Positions 32,275 through 41,797 of a stretch of 64,000 bases of DNA are shown here, in pieces. The notes under the pieces were generated by a model. The model was not told the origin of the DNA and did no database searches. It was given only the letters and a program-made list of their open reading frames with translations. A program made the position numbers and the translations under genes. The stretch comes from JAWSUT01 sp033549345 (lineage in GTDB: Bacteria > Bacillota > Dethiobacteria > Dethiobacterales > Dethiobacteraceae), in assembly GCA_033549345.1 (NCBI GenBank), contig JAWSUT010000007.1:1-64000 (forward strand), written 5' to 3'. Within the stretch, counting starts at the first letter, position 1, and the number at the start of each line of letters is the position of its first letter.

Positions 32275-33063
32275 TTAGACAATGGTGTCCCGCGGGCAGA
32301 CTTCCACGCACGTACCGCAATTATTGCAGATATAAGCGTCGATAATGGCTACGTTGTTTTCCATACGGATTGCGTCAACGGGACAGTTTTTCACACACAG
32401 GTTGCAGGCAATACAGCCGCGCTCACAGACTTCCCGGACCTGCTTGCCTTTATCGCGTGATTTACAGCGCACGTGATGAATGGTTTTTGCATTGACCAGT
32501 TCAATAACCTGGCGTGGACAGATGTTTTTGCACTTGCCGCAGCTGATGCAGGCATCGGTGTCAATCACGGGCAGCCCGTTTTCGCCCATCGTGATGGCCT
32601 CTACCGGGCAAACACGCTCACAGTTGCCAAGACCGATACAACCGTAGCCGCAGGCTGTGGGGCCGCCGCCAAACATCAGGGCCGCCTTACAGTCCTTGAC
32701 ACCATGATAGGTAGACTTTTCCTTGGCCACATCACAGCTGCCAAGACAGGTCAGCTGGGCCACGTGCCTGGCTTCCGCCTCCGGAGCTTCGGCACCAAGG
32801 ACTTCGGCGATTTTGGCCGCCACACCGGCACCGCCCGGAGTACATCCAGACACAGGGGCATTGCCTGCCACCACTTCCTCGGCGAACTGCGCACAACCGG
32901 CGTAACCGCAGGCGCCGCAGTTGGCACCCACAAGCATTTCCTGCACCATTTCCACTTTGGGATCCACTTCCACGGCAAACTTTTGTGCGGCAAAAGCCAA
33001 CACCCCGCCAAACAGCAGGCCCAGCCCGCCAAGGCTGAGTATTGCCGGTAAAATTACGTTCAT
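32275..33063 (-). CDS. rnfB: RnfB, ferredoxin-side iron-sulfur subunit of Rnf
   Basis: 262 residues. One N-terminal membrane helix, then the four-cysteine cluster GANCGACGYAGCAQFAEE..SGC, then four ferredoxin-type clusters (CGYGCIGLGNCERVCP, CISCGKCKNICP, CERGCIACNLCVKNCP, CNNCGTCVEVCP). RnfB takes electrons from reduced ferredoxin. Extra clusters beyond the proteobacterial form are typical of acetogen-type Rnf. Last gene of rnfCDGEAB. Confidence 0.96.
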   Translation of the reverse strand: MNVILPAILSLGGLGLLFGGVLAFAAQKFAVEVDPKVEMVQEMLVGANCGACGYAGCAQFAEEVVAGNAPVSGCTPGGAGVAAKIAEVLGAEAPEAEARHVAQLTCLGSCDVAKEKSTYHGVKDCKAALMFGGGPTACGYGCIGLGNCERVCPVEAITMGENGLPVIDTDACISCGKCKNICPRQVIELVNAKTIHHVRCKSRDKGKQVREVCERGCIACNLCVKNCPVDAIRMENNVAIIDAYICNNCGTCVEVCPRDTIV

Positions 33064-33076
33064 CTCAAGATTCCTC

Positions 33077-33652
33077 CTACATCATGCCCTGGAATCCAAC
33101 GAAAGCCAAAGACAGGATTCCGGCAACAATTAAGGCTAGTGAAACGCCGCGAAAATGTTTAGGAATAAACACCAGTTCCATCCGCTCACGGATACCGGCC
33201 ATAATTACAAGGGCCAGGGTAAAACCGACAGCGGCCGCCACACCGAAAATTGTGGCTTCAAGCAAGTTGTAGCCAAGCTGAATATTCAAGAGCGCCACAC
33301 CAAGTACAGCACAGTTGGTTGTAATCAGCGGCAAAAAGATGCCGAGCGCCTGGTAAAGCGTGGGGCTTACTTTGCGAATTACAAGCTCCACAAACTGTAC
33401 CAGCGAAGCAATAACCAGAATGAACACAATCGTCCTAAGGTATTGCAGATTGTTTGGTTCAAGCACATAATATTCGAGAATCCAGGACACCAGGGACGCC
33501 ATTCCCATAACAAACGTTACAGCCATGCCCATGCCGATTGATGTTTCCACTTTTTTGGATACGCCGAGAAACGGGCAGATACCCAGGAAGCGGGACAGGA
33601 CAAAGTTATTGATAAAAATGGCTCCGAAAACAATCGCCAGAATGTTCGCCAC
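33077..33652 (-). CDS. rnfA: RnfA, membrane subunit of Rnf
   Basis: 191 residues, six membrane helices with inverted-repeat topology shared with RnfE. INNFVLSRFLGICPFLGVSKK contains one cluster-ligand cysteine and TNCAVLG the other; together with RnfE they hold the intramembrane iron-sulfur centre. GTG start with GGAGG upstream. Confidence 0.96.
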   Translation of the reverse strand: MANILAIVFGAIFINNFVLSRFLGICPFLGVSKKVETSIGMGMAVTFVMGMASLVSWILEYYVLEPNNLQYLRTIVFILVIASLVQFVELVIRKVSPTLYQALGIFLPLITTNCAVLGVALLNIQLGYNLLEATIFGVAAAVGFTLALVIMAGIRERMELVFIPKHFRGVSLALIVAGILSLAFVGFQGMM

Positions 33653-33665
33653 AGTTTACCCTCCT

Positions 33666-34265
33666 TTACTCCAGTCTGAATTTCTTGGACAGCATATTGA
33701 CAAGGGCCATCAAAATTCCCAGGGCCAGAAATGCACCGGGAGGAGAACCGAACACCTGAAACGGCTGGTAAGCGGTTCCTAAGATATTGGTGTTAAAGAT
33801 TGTGCCGTTAGCCAGCAGTTCACGTACAGAACCCAAAACTGTCAGGGACAGTGTAAAACCAAGGCCCATACCCAAGCCGTCTGCCAGGGAGTACACAACC
33901 GGGTTTTTGGAAGCAAATGCTTCGGCTCTGCCAAGAATAACACAGTTTACCACAATCAGCGGTACGAAAATGCCCAGCTGAGAGTGCAGCGCCGGCTGAT
34001 AGGCATTAAGCAGCATATCAACCATGGTTACAAATGTAGCGATAATGATAATAAAACTGGGAATCCGGATTTTTGCCGGGATGACATTGCGCAGGGCGGC
34101 AACCACCAGGTTGGAACTGACAAGCACTGCGGTGGTGGAAAGGCCCATACCCAGTCCGTTAACCGCAAGTCCTGTGACAGCCAGTGTGGGACACATCCCC
34201 AGAACCAGCCGGAATACGGCGTTTTCTTTGATAATGCCTTTGCTGAATTCTTTCATCACACTCAT
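33666..34265 (-). CDS. rnfE: RnfE, membrane subunit of Rnf
   Basis: 199 residues, six membrane helices, paralogue of RnfA. The cysteines of the intramembrane cluster are in VLGMCPTLAVT and VVNCVILGRAEAFASKNPV. ATG at 34265 with a purine-rich ribosome-binding site. Fourth gene of the operon. Confidence 0.96.
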   Translation of the reverse strand: MSVMKEFSKGIIKENAVFRLVLGMCPTLAVTGLAVNGLGMGLSTTAVLVSSNLVVAALRNVIPAKIRIPSFIIIIATFVTMVDMLLNAYQPALHSQLGIFVPLIVVNCVILGRAEAFASKNPVVYSLADGLGMGLGFTLSLTVLGSVRELLANGTIFNTNILGTAYQPFQVFGSPPGAFLALGILMALVNMLSKKFRLE

Positions 34266-34280
34266 CTTCTCACCCCCCGG

Positions 34281-35090
34281 CTATTGGGACAGCGCATTCA
34301 AAACGGCGTTCATGATGCCTTCACTGCTTACGGTGGCACCACTGGCCGCATCGACCTGCACTGTCTGGTTTTCAAGGATCTGGCTGATAACCTGTTCTTC
34401 CGCACTTGCAAAGCGGTCAGGTGTGTCATCTTGTTCCACAACGGTAATTGCCGTGATTTTACCGTCGGCCACGGTCACTTCCACTGTGATGTCGGCGTTG
34501 AAACCGCTTGCCGTGCCGGTGTATGTGCCGTCAGCCACGTCAGAGAGGCTAAGCGAGGGCGCTGCCGGAGCTTCAGCTCCCATAAAGCGGACCATGATTT
34601 CACCCAGTTCTTTTTCCACACCCGACTCCATAGCCCGGGTGGAAACGGTAGCGCCGGAGATATTGTCCACATCAAAGTCGTCTCCCGCACTTAATCCGAT
34701 AAACTGGTTGCGGAATGCTTCTTCTGTGATTTTCGAACCCAGGCCGGCTGTTTCCGAGTGTTGAATAATGCTGAGACCCACGATTTCGCCGGCTGCGTTG
34801 ACGCCAAGGTTAAAGCGGATGGTACCGGCATACCCTTCGGTGCGGCCTTCAGCCAAAACGCCAACCACATTGCCGCTGGCATCTGTGGCTACAATACCGG
34901 ACCGTCCGTCCACTTCCTTTTCTTCAAAATCTTCCAGGTCGGGGAACAACTGACGAAGCTCAGCTATTGTTTCATCAATAATACGCTGTTCAATAATGGC
35001 TGAGGTTACCTGATTTGTGTAGGCCAGCGCACCGGCTGCCACTGCACAGATAATTGCCAGCGTGATACCCATACGTACGATTTCTTTCAT
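34281..35090 (-). CDS. rnfG: RnfG with a second FMN-binding domain
   Basis: 269 residues. One N-terminal membrane helix (about 6-24), then the normal RnfG extracytoplasmic domain with the flavinylation site ISGATVST (Thr148), then an additional FMN_bind domain (about 186-268; DGTYTGTASGFNADITVEVTV) ending in a second site ASGATVSS (Thr253). Normal RnfG is near 200 residues. Two covalent FMN groups would be attached by ApbE. Lies between rnfD and rnfE in the standard order. Confidence 0.93.
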   Translation of the reverse strand: MKEIVRMGITLAIICAVAAGALAYTNQVTSAIIEQRIIDETIAELRQLFPDLEDFEEKEVDGRSGIVATDASGNVVGVLAEGRTEGYAGTIRFNLGVNAAGEIVGLSIIQHSETAGLGSKITEEAFRNQFIGLSAGDDFDVDNISGATVSTRAMESGVEKELGEIMVRFMGAEAPAAPSLSLSDVADGTYTGTASGFNADITVEVTVADGKITAITVVEQDDTPDRFASAEEQVISQILENQTVQVDAASGATVSSEGIMNAVLNALSQ

Positions 35091-36016
35091 TATTTTGCCA
35101 CCTCCCCGTATTTGGTGGGCAACGTCAGATTATCAATGATGGGAGTGAGAGCGTTCATCAGCAGGATGGCAAATGTAATACCCTCGGGGAAAGCGCCGTA
35201 AAGACGGACCAGCATGGTCATCAGGCCGCAGCCGATACCAAAGATTAACTGGCCCCGCGGGGTTACCGGAGAGGTTACCATGTCGGTGGCCATATAGAGC
35301 GCACCAAGCATGACGCCACCCGCCAGTACATGGAACAGGCCAACGGAAACCATGGCCATCGGTGAACCGAATCCACCAAAGAGCATGCCCATCACAAAGA
35401 CCGTACCAATAAATCCGCCGGGAATCTGCCAGCTGATATGGCCCTTGTAAAAGAGCCACGCAGCACCCAGAAGCAGGGCAAACGCACTTGTCTCACCCAG
35501 AGAACCGGGAATAGCGCCCACAAAGAGGTTCATAAAACTGAAAGCTTTTGGTCCCACAGCCAGCGGTGTGGCGGCGGTAGCCAGATCAACCGGACGTACC
35601 CAGGTGGTCATATGGCCGGCCCAGGATGCCAGCAGAATGGCACGGGCCACAAGGGCGGGGTTGAAGATATTATTGCCGATGCCGCCAAAGACCTGCTTAC
35701 CAATTGTAATAGCCAGCATACCTCCGAGAACGGGTATCCACCAGGGAGCTGCGGGCGGTATGACCATGGCCAGCAGCAACCCTGTTACCGCGGCACTGCC
35801 GTCGCCAAAGATATTTTTATTACGAAGAATGACTGCTTCAGTTACCATGGCAGAGAGCGTTGCCAACACAATGGTAAGCAGAGCGGGCAGCCCGAAAAAG
35901 ATTACGCCGGCCAATGCGGCGGGGAATAAGGCCACAAGAACGTCAGTCATCACACTATTAATGGACTCGGGCGTTTTTATGTGCGGTGATGACGATACGA
36001 CTAATTTTCTATCCAT
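35090..36016 (-). CDS. rnfD: RnfD, membrane flavoprotein subunit of Rnf
   Basis: 308 residues, eight to ten membrane helices. A covalent FMN site is expected at DLATAATPLA (Thr150). IFNPALVARAILLASWAGHMT is also conserved. Its stop overlaps the start of rnfG. Counterpart of NqrB. Confidence 0.95.
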   Translation of the reverse strand: MDRKLVVSSSPHIKTPESINSVMTDVLVALFPAALAGVIFFGLPALLTIVLATLSAMVTEAVILRNKNIFGDGSAAVTGLLLAMVIPPAAPWWIPVLGGMLAITIGKQVFGGIGNNIFNPALVARAILLASWAGHMTTWVRPVDLATAATPLAVGPKAFSFMNLFVGAIPGSLGETSAFALLLGAAWLFYKGHISWQIPGGFIGTVFVMGMLFGGFGSPMAMVSVGLFHVLAGGVMLGALYMATDMVTSPVTPRGQLIFGIGCGLMTMLVRLYGAFPEGITFAILLMNALTPIIDNLTLPTKYGEVAK

Positions 36017-36044
36017 CTGGTTATCCCTCCTTTACCTTTGCGTG

Positions 36045-37367
36045 TTACTTCCTGCGTTTTGCCGCGATATCGCCTTTGGCCATGCGAATCCACTGTACCA
36101 GCGGCCGTTTGGCGGGGCAGATATACGTGCAGCAGCCGCATTCAATGCAGTCCATCGCGTCGTATGCTTCCGCCTTGTCATACAAGCCCTGCTCCACGGA
36201 AGAACCGATAAACAAGGGCATAATGCTCACAGGGCAGACTTCCACACATTTCGCGCACTTAATGCACGGACTGATTTCATGAAGCTGCACTTCTGCGTCG
36301 GTCAGGCAAAGGATACCGGAAGATCCTTTCATGATCGGCTGATTCTCAGGCCCCGGCTGTGCCAGCCCCATCATCGGCCCGCCGGAAATCATTTTGCGGA
36401 TATTGGGCCTGAAACCGCCGCACTCCTCAATAATCTGCTCAATGGGAGTCCCTACACGGACCAGCATGTTTTTGGGCTCGGTAATACCGGACCCTGTGAT
36501 TGTTACGTTTCGCTCAATCAGAGGCTTGCCAAAGCGCACTGCGTCGGAAATAGCAATACATGTACCCACATTCTGCACTACACAGCCAACAGCCGAGGGC
36601 AGCCCGCCGGAGGGAACCTCGCGGCCGGTAAACACTTTAATCAGCTGTTTTTCCGCACCCTGCGGGTACTTGGTGTGCAGTGCATGTACTTCGACACCGG
36701 GAATGCCGGCCGCCGCTTTTTTCACCGCTTCCACCGCATCGGGCTTGTTATCTTCAATCCCGATATAACCCTTCGGTGCGTTCACGATCTTCATCACCAG
36801 CTGCAGACCGGTCACCATATCTTCGGGACGTTCCAGCATAGCGCGGTGGTCCGATGTAAGATACGGTTCACATTCTGCAGCATTTACCAAAACATAGTCA
36901 ATCTTTTGGTCCGGCGGCGGCGAAACCTTTACATGGGTGGGAAATGTGGCTCCCCCCATACCGACAATGCCGGCTTCCCGAATGATTTTCTTCAGATCGT
37001 CCGCACTTAGTTTTTGCCAGTCAGGATTAGGTTTCACATCTTCGTGCCAGGTATCCTGTCCATCATTTTCGATGTAGACAGCCTGCACCTCACGGCCAAG
37101 TGCATGCATTGTGGTACCGATTTTAACAACCTTGCCGGATACACTGGAGTGAACAGGGGCGGAGACAAAACCTTTGCTGTCACCGACTTTCTGACCCATT
37201 TTCACTTCATCGCCCACGGCCACCAGAGGCTCACAGGGTGCGCCAATGTGCTGCGACATCGCGATAATGGCGACGGCCGGCGGCTTCGCGGGGACGACAG
37301 GCTTCTTCTCGGTCGCACTTTTAAAGTGACCGGGATGAACGCCTCCCTTAAACGTTTTAAAGCTCAT
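36045..37367 (-). CDS. rnfC: RnfC, NADH-side subunit of Rnf
   Basis: 440 residues. An N-terminal barrel-like domain (GGVHPGHFKSATEKKPVV), the NADH/FMN-binding region (GIVGMGGATFPTHVK; NAAECEPYLTSDHR), and two [4Fe-4S] motifs CIKCAKCVEVCP and CIECGCCTYICP near the C-terminus. It reduces NAD+ with electrons relayed through the complex. First gene of rnfCDGEAB. Confidence 0.97.
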   Translation of the reverse strand: MSFKTFKGGVHPGHFKSATEKKPVVPAKPPAVAIIAMSQHIGAPCEPLVAVGDEVKMGQKVGDSKGFVSAPVHSSVSGKVVKIGTTMHALGREVQAVYIENDGQDTWHEDVKPNPDWQKLSADDLKKIIREAGIVGMGGATFPTHVKVSPPPDQKIDYVLVNAAECEPYLTSDHRAMLERPEDMVTGLQLVMKIVNAPKGYIGIEDNKPDAVEAVKKAAAGIPGVEVHALHTKYPQGAEKQLIKVFTGREVPSGGLPSAVGCVVQNVGTCIAISDAVRFGKPLIERNVTITGSGITEPKNMLVRVGTPIEQIIEECGGFRPNIRKMISGGPMMGLAQPGPENQPIMKGSSGILCLTDAEVQLHEISPCIKCAKCVEVCPVSIMPLFIGSSVEQGLYDKAEAYDAMDCIECGCCTYICPAKRPLVQWIRMAKGDIAAKRRK

Positions 37368-37638
37368 ATGCTCAATTCACCCCTTTAAAATAGAAATTAT
37401 GAGTATTTTTGCTGAACATTGAGGTATTCTAGATATCTGTTAAAATTCCTGCACTTTATCAGAATTTCGTCAAACTTTTCACTACCAGCACAGGAAATAA
37501 TAACTGCTGCACCCAATTATGATCAGAGCGCTGTTTTTGAGAGGGAACATAAAGTTTTCACAAACATTTAACCTATTCAACAAACCGTTTTGAATACCTG
37601 CCCTGACTGCAAAAATATATTACATGAGACAAAAATTT
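37368..37638. other. Gene-free upstream region of the rnf operon
   Basis: About 270 bp, AT-rich, between folC (with its terminator) and rnfC. I see no convincing sigma-A promoter; TTGACG occurs on the minus strand near 37,465-37,475 without a good -10. It probably contains the rnf promoter and any redox control. Confidence 0.4.
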
Positions 37639-37660
37639 ATGACTCCCATGCAGGAGCCAT
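37639..37660 (-). terminator. Terminator after folC
   Basis: Stem ATGGCTCC/GGAGTCAT with one mismatch and a 6-nt loop, followed on the minus strand by AAATTTTTG. Confidence 0.65.
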
Positions 37661-37679
37661 AATATTTTGTCTTTTCTGT

Positions 37680-38981
37680 TTATCTTGGAAAAATCTGCAG
37701 CAGAACGTCTCTGGCTTCGCTAATGGTATAAAAAGAACCCGAGACACAAAGTGCTTCACCTTCTTTTGTCTCCGACAGTGCGCGGGTTACCGCCCTGGAA
37801 ATATCTTCTTCAACAACAACAGGCGCGCCGTGCAGATAATGCCGGGCCAGTTCGGCCACCTGGTATGGATCGGCGGCCCGTGGGTTATCCGGCCTGGTGA
37901 CAATCAACCCTGCCGTCGCCAGCGGTGCGATCAGAGCCAGGATTTCATCCACAGCTTTGTCCCCCAAAATGCCCAGTACAAGATGCAGTTTTCTTCCACC
38001 CAGACCTTCAGCCAGCGCATCGCGCAGGGCAAGAATGCCGTCTGCATTATGGGCCGCATCCACCAGAACAAGTGGTTTGTGCGAAAAAATCTCCAGCCTG
38101 CCGGGCCAGCGGGTGGCTGCCAGTCCCCGACGCATTGCGCTTTCATTCAGTTTGCCGGGTAAAAGCTCCCGTGCCGCCAGGGCCAGTGCCGCGTTGCGGG
38201 CCTGGTGCCTGCCGGGGAGGGCGATATGCAGATTTTGCAGATTGTGCCAGGGGCTTTTATAGTTAAACACCACCCCTGTCAGTGACGAAGAGATAACATC
38301 AACGACTATATCCCTGTCCAGCTCATAAAGCGTTGCTTTCCGCTCTGCTGAAATGCGGCGGAAAACAGTAAGCGCCTCAATCTTTTGCGCTGCGGTAACC
38401 ACCGGTATTTCCGGCTTGATAATGCCTGCTTTTTCACCGGCGATGGCCTCAATAGTATCTCCGAGCACTTGTGTGTGTTCAAGGCCGATATTTGTAATTG
38501 CCGAGACAGCCGGGACAATCACATTGGTGGCATCCAATCGGCCGCCCAGGCCCACTTCCACCACAACCCAGTCAGGCTTGGCCGCTGCAAAGTATGTAAA
38601 GGCCAGCGCCGTGACCACTTCAAATTCCGTGGGCGGACCCGCCGGTGTATCAGCAATCGCCTCTACGTGGGGCCTGACCTGCTCAACCAGACGGACCAGT
38701 TCAGCCGCATCAATGTCATAGCCGTTTACCGCCATCCGGTTTGTGAACGCTTCCAGGTAAGGAGAGGTATATAAACCGACCCGGTTGCCCTCCGCTTCCA
38801 ATATTGACGCCAGAAAAGCTGCTGTGGACCCTTTGCCGTTTGTGCCGGCTATGTGGACGCAGCGCAACTGATTTTGCGGATTGCCAAGGCGGCTTAAAAG
38901 TTCGCTGATTCGTTCCAGCCCCGGATTGGACCCGAAACGATACAGCCCGTGTATCCAGTTCAGTGCTTCCTCGTAATTCAA
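37680..38981 (-). CDS. folC: Folylpolyglutamate synthase / dihydrofolate synthase
   Basis: 433 residues of the Mur-ligase type. ATP-binding loop HIAGTNGKGSTAAFLASIL (about 43-61), YTSPYLEAFTNRM, and later GLEHTQVLGDTIEAIAGEKAGI and LVDAAHNADGILALRDAL. It adds glutamates to folate. TTG start with AGGAGG about 10 nt upstream. It follows valS, the common Firmicute pair. Confidence 0.95.
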   Translation of the reverse strand: MNYEEALNWIHGLYRFGSNPGLERISELLSRLGNPQNQLRCVHIAGTNGKGSTAAFLASILEAEGNRVGLYTSPYLEAFTNRMAVNGYDIDAAELVRLVEQVRPHVEAIADTPAGPPTEFEVVTALAFTYFAAAKPDWVVVEVGLGGRLDATNVIVPAVSAITNIGLEHTQVLGDTIEAIAGEKAGIIKPEIPVVTAAQKIEALTVFRRISAERKATLYELDRDIVVDVISSSLTGVVFNYKSPWHNLQNLHIALPGRHQARNAALALAARELLPGKLNESAMRRGLAATRWPGRLEIFSHKPLVLVDAAHNADGILALRDALAEGLGGRKLHLVLGILGDKAVDEILALIAPLATAGLIVTRPDNPRAADPYQVAELARHYLHGAPVVVEEDISRAVTRALSETKEGEALCVSGSFYTISEARDVLLQIFPR

Positions 38982-39002
38982 AATGTTTCCGCCTCCTGCA
39001 TC

Positions 39003-41651
39003 TTACTGCAATGCTTCCATACGGGCACGGACCTTTTCCCGCTTTTGCTGATATTCAGCAGCTTTGGCTTTTTCCTCCGCCACCACATCATCAGGTGCTT
39101 TTGCCAAAAAGCCCGGATTTTTCAGTTTTCCTTCCGCCCGTGCAAGTTCGGCATCCAGTTTTTTCAGTTCTTTTTCCAGCCGTGCCGTTTCCTGCCCTAA
39201 ATCCACCAGGCCGGTCAGAGGCAGGTAAATATCAATATCACCCACCACGGCCGTCAGAGCCTGCCTGGGCTTTTCAGGCAGCCGGGACAAAATTTCTGCA
39301 TCTTCCAGTGCGGCCAGTTTTTTGAGCGTGGGCAGACCTTCCCGCAGGGCACCGGTTGCTTTGCTGCTTTCAGTATGCAGCAGCACATGGGCTTTTTTAG
39401 CCGGTGGCAGCTGCACTTCGCTGCGCAGATAGCGAATGGTGCGTGTGACATCCATGACCAGATCCATCCGCCCGTGAGCCTCGGGGAAGGAAAGAGACGG
39501 GTCAAATTCAGGCCAGGTGGCCAGTACCGTAGTACCTACGGAGCCGGGAAGCTTCTGTCTGATTTCTTCACTGATAAACGGCATAAAGGGGTGCAGCAGG
39601 CGCAGTGTCCTGTCCAGCACAAACGTGAGCACTGCCCGGACCGTCTGTTTTTCACTGTCTGATTCTGCCGTATAGAGCGGAATTTTGGCCATTTCAATAT
39701 ACCAGTCGCAATAATCACTCCAGAGGAAATCGTAGACCGTTCGGGCCGCCTCACCCAGTTCGTAGGCATCCATCAGGCGGTTTACTTCCTTTACCGCTTC
39801 ATTATAGCGGTGCAGAATCCAGCGGTCCGCGTCGGAGAGGCCTGCGGGCAGCCCGTCACCGGGCTGCATCGCAAAGCCCTCAAGATTCATCAGCACAAAG
39901 CGGGATGCATTCCAGATTTTATTGGCAAAGTTGCGGCTGTTTTCCACGTTTTCCTGCCGGAAGCGCTGGTCGTTGCCGGGGCCCTGGCCGGTAATCAGTG
40001 TAAAGCGCAGGGTATCAGCGCCGTATTGATCAATAATTTCCAGCGGGTCAACACCGTTGCCCAGAGATTTACTCATTTTGCGACCCTGGGCATCCCTGAC
40101 CAGGCCATGGATATAAACGGTGTGGAATGGGATTTCCTCTTTAAACTCCAGGCCCATAAAAATCATCCGTGCAACCCAGAAATAAATGATATCATAACCG
40201 GTAACCAAAACATCCGTCGGATAATAATGAGCCAGGTCTTCTGTTTGGTCGGGCCAGCCCAGTGTGGAAAACGGCCAGAGCGCCGAAGAAAACCAGGTAT
40301 CCAGCACATCTTCATCCCGCACCAGTTCCTCTCCCTTACAGTGCGGGCAGGAGACCGGGTCTTCCAGGGAGACAATTGTTTCACCGCAGGCACAGTACCA
40401 GGCGGGGATACGGTGACCCCACCAGATTTGGCGGGAAATACACCAGTCGCGGATATTCTCTACCCAGTTCAGGTAAACTTTTGTGAACCGTTCCGGCACA
40501 AAACGGATTTCTCCGCTTTTTACTTTTTCAATGGCAGGTTTGGCCAATGGCTTCATGCTAACGAACCACTGCTTTGAAAGCAGAGGCTCGATGACGGTAT
40601 GGCAGCGCTGGCAGTGCCCCACGGCGTGGGTGTGCTCTTCCACCTCCAGGAGTACGCCCGCTTTTTCCAGGTCGGCTGCGACACGCTGCCGCGCCTCGTA
40701 GCGGTCCAGCCCGGCATACGTCCCGGCCTCTGCCGTCATTGTCCCGTCATCGGCGATCACCACGACAGACGGCAGATTATGCCGCTGTGCCATCGCAAAG
40801 TCGTTGGGGTCGTGTGCCGGTGTAATTTTCACCGCACCGCTGCCAAACTCCGGATCCACATAGTCGTCGGCAATGACCGGAATGGGCCTCTCCATCAGCG
40901 GCAGCATCACAGTTTTGCCAACCAGATGCCTGTAGCGTGAATCCTGGGGATGAACGGCCACAGCCGTGTCACCGAGCATCGTCTCCGGCCTGGTGGTGGC
41001 CACCACCAGGTGCCCTTCCCCGTCAACTACCGGATAGCGGATAAATGTCAGTGTTCCTGCTTTGTCTTCATGCTCCACCTCTATATCCGACAGAGCGGTA
41101 TGACAGCGGGGACACCAGTTAATAATGTAATCCCCGCGATAAATCAGGCCTTTATGATAAAGTGAGACGAACACTTCCCGGACAGCCCGGGAGCATCCTT
41201 CGTCCATGGTAAAACGCTCCCTGGACCAGTCGCAGGAAACACCCATTTTATGCAGCTGCCTGATAATTCGGGCATGGTATTCCTCTTTCCAGTCCCAGAC
41301 ACGGTCCAGAAATTTTTCCCGGCCCAGGTCATACCGGCTGATTCCCTCATCGGCCAGATGCTCTTCCACTTTAATCTGTGTGGCGATTCCGGCGTGGTCG
41401 GTGCCGGGAAGCCAGAGAGTGTCCAGACCCTGCATTCGCTTGCGCCGGATGAGAATATCCTGAATGGTAATATCGAGTGCATGCCCCATATGCAAAGAAC
41501 CCGTCACATTCGGCGGCGGGATGACAATGGTGAATGTTTCTTTTTGGGGGTCACCGGGCGCGCGGAAATAGTTGTTTTCAAGCCACTTTGCGTAGAGCCT
41601 ATCCTCCACGTCGGCGGGATTATATACAGAAGCAAGATTTTCCTGTGTCAT
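39003..41651 (-). CDS. valS: Valyl-tRNA synthetase
   Basis: 882 residues. Class I motifs: PNVTGSLHMGHALD (HIGH variant, near 49-62) and GRKMSKSLGNGVDP (KMSKS, near 530). The editing domain lies between (TTRPETMLGDTAVAVHP). The anticodon-binding domain and a C-terminal coiled coil (about 815-880) are complete. It has a sigma-A promoter only 45 bp upstream and no room for a T-box leader. Confidence 0.97.
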   Translation of the reverse strand: MTQENLASVYNPADVEDRLYAKWLENNYFRAPGDPQKETFTIVIPPPNVTGSLHMGHALDITIQDILIRRKRMQGLDTLWLPGTDHAGIATQIKVEEHLADEGISRYDLGREKFLDRVWDWKEEYHARIIRQLHKMGVSCDWSRERFTMDEGCSRAVREVFVSLYHKGLIYRGDYIINWCPRCHTALSDIEVEHEDKAGTLTFIRYPVVDGEGHLVVATTRPETMLGDTAVAVHPQDSRYRHLVGKTVMLPLMERPIPVIADDYVDPEFGSGAVKITPAHDPNDFAMAQRHNLPSVVVIADDGTMTAEAGTYAGLDRYEARQRVAADLEKAGVLLEVEEHTHAVGHCQRCHTVIEPLLSKQWFVSMKPLAKPAIEKVKSGEIRFVPERFTKVYLNWVENIRDWCISRQIWWGHRIPAWYCACGETIVSLEDPVSCPHCKGEELVRDEDVLDTWFSSALWPFSTLGWPDQTEDLAHYYPTDVLVTGYDIIYFWVARMIFMGLEFKEEIPFHTVYIHGLVRDAQGRKMSKSLGNGVDPLEIIDQYGADTLRFTLITGQGPGNDQRFRQENVENSRNFANKIWNASRFVLMNLEGFAMQPGDGLPAGLSDADRWILHRYNEAVKEVNRLMDAYELGEAARTVYDFLWSDYCDWYIEMAKIPLYTAESDSEKQTVRAVLTFVLDRTLRLLHPFMPFISEEIRQKLPGSVGTTVLATWPEFDPSLSFPEAHGRMDLVMDVTRTIRYLRSEVQLPPAKKAHVLLHTESSKATGALREGLPTLKKLAALEDAEILSRLPEKPRQALTAVVGDIDIYLPLTGLVDLGQETARLEKELKKLDAELARAEGKLKNPGFLAKAPDDVVAEEKAKAAEYQQKREKVRARMEALQ

Positions 41652-41696
41652 GAAACGTCCTCCTTATCAAAAGCAAATAACAGCCTACTTCTATCA

Positions 41697-41725
41697 AATA
41701 TATCGGATGGCTTACCCCATGTCAA
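41697..41725 (-). promoter_or_regulatory. Sigma-A promoter for valS-folC
   Basis: Minus strand TTGACA (41720-41725), 17 bp, TATATT (41697-41702). Confidence 0.8.
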
Positions 41726-41766
41726 GAAAGGCATGGCGCAGAGCCCATTTGCTCCGGCATGTCTAA

Positions 41767-41789
41767 AGGCAGGCCGTTTTGGCCTGCCT
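41767..41789 (-). terminator. Terminator after ysxC
   Basis: Perfect 9-bp stem AGGCAGGCC/GGCCTGCCT with a 5-nt loop, followed on the minus strand by TTTAG; only a short U-tract. Confidence 0.7.
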
Positions 41790-41797
41790 CGTCTCTG

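Noticed and set aside
35568..37010. 480-codon plus-strand frame over rnfD-rnfC
   Set aside because: Crosses two conserved genes on the other strand; composition is that of a mirror frame.
37545..37565. Possible Rex-type site (TTGTGAAA) upstream of rnfC
   Set aside because: Only one half matches; the second half (TTTATGTT) is too far from TTTCACAA.
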